Part shown: positions 38,457 through 38,485 of the stretch, piece after piece
Layout: every line of letters starts with the position of its first letter
How positions within the stretch are numbered: the stretch's first letter is position 1
NCBI GenBank assembly: GCA_003138975.1
Contig: PLHQ01000200.1
Span: 1-38,485 of the forward strand
DNA from: Acidobacteriaceae bacterium
GTDB lineage: Bacteria; Acidobacteriota; Terriglobia; Terriglobales; Acidobacteriaceae
Length of the DNA stretch: 38,485 bases
Direction of reading: 5' to 3'
Position numbers and translations under genes: made by a program
The notes under the pieces: generated by a model
The model's database searches: none
Seen by the model: the letters and a program-made list of their open reading frames with translations, nothing else
What the model was told of the DNA's origin: nothing

Positions 38457-38485
38457 AAAACAACCTTATAGCGACTGGCTGCTAG

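Noticed and set aside
1-38485. tRNA, rRNA, CRISPR, IS or prophage elements
   Set aside because: No tRNA arm motifs, regular repeat-spacer arrays, transposases, integrases or phage genes were seen on either strand.

Overview
This window looks like a chromosomal segment of an Acidobacteriota member, probably near the Terriglobia/Koribacter-like group. The inference rests on GC-rich coding sequence, the mix of TonB-family proteins, a PilZ protein with an N-terminal Cys/His patch, an MlaF-like ATPase with LSTGM and DEPTTMVDP motifs, and interspersed palindromic repeats of a kind I associate with this phylum. No phylogenetic marker was searched, so the assignment is inference. The DNA is mostly housekeeping: I see no prophage, insertion sequence, CRISPR array, rRNA or tRNA gene.

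Layout. 1-2.8 kb (minus): rsmA, a Memo-like protein and a CPBP membrane protease, probably co-transcribed. 2.9-5.8 kb (plus): glycogen synthase and DNA polymerase IV. 5.8-8.8 kb (minus): a secreted M48 metalloprotease and a TonB-family protein. 9-11.9 kb (minus): an APC amino-acid permease and a sodium/solute symporter, divergent from a BadF-type sugar kinase and an unknown helical protein (12-13.7 kb, plus). 13.7-17 kb: an SDR gene broken by two frameshifts, an NTF2-like exported protein, and uvrC. 17.3-19 kb: an OmpA-family lipoprotein behind a near-consensus sigma-54 promoter, and a TPR protein. 19-21.6 kb: a TetR regulator, a small unknown protein with a structured leader, a lipoprotein and a DinB-fold protein. 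21.7-24.2 kb (minus): prepilin peptidase, a kinase-dead PAS/HisKA stub overlapping it, and a periplasmic coiled-coil protein. 24.4-28 kb (minus): a short glycosyltransferase, BON lipoprotein, PilZ protein and second TonB protein. 28.1-31.9 kb: a membrane protein with a CRP-like site, mobA, an ABC ATPase, a Cys-rich mini-protein, riboflavin synthase and a Tat-exported DUF1349-like protein. 31.9-38.5 kb (minus): ribD, ftsY, a Cache/HAMP/HD-GYP receptor, gpsA, plsY and thpR.

Functional themes are envelope biology (TonB, OmpA, BON, M48, PlsY/GpsA phospholipid synthesis), type IV pilus maturation with c-di-GMP signalling (PilD, PilZ, HD-GYP), DNA repair (dinB, uvrC) and cofactor synthesis (ribD, ribE, mobA).

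The most unusual items are: one palindromic repeat family read in frame inside both dinB and uvrC; a histidine-kinase remnant that has lost its phospho-acceptor His and its ATPase domain but stays coupled to pilD; a perfect 26-bp palindrome inside gpsA; a sigma-54 promoter for an OmpA lipoprotein; and a TetR/small-gene intergenic region with a 14-bp-phased repeat and competing hairpins.
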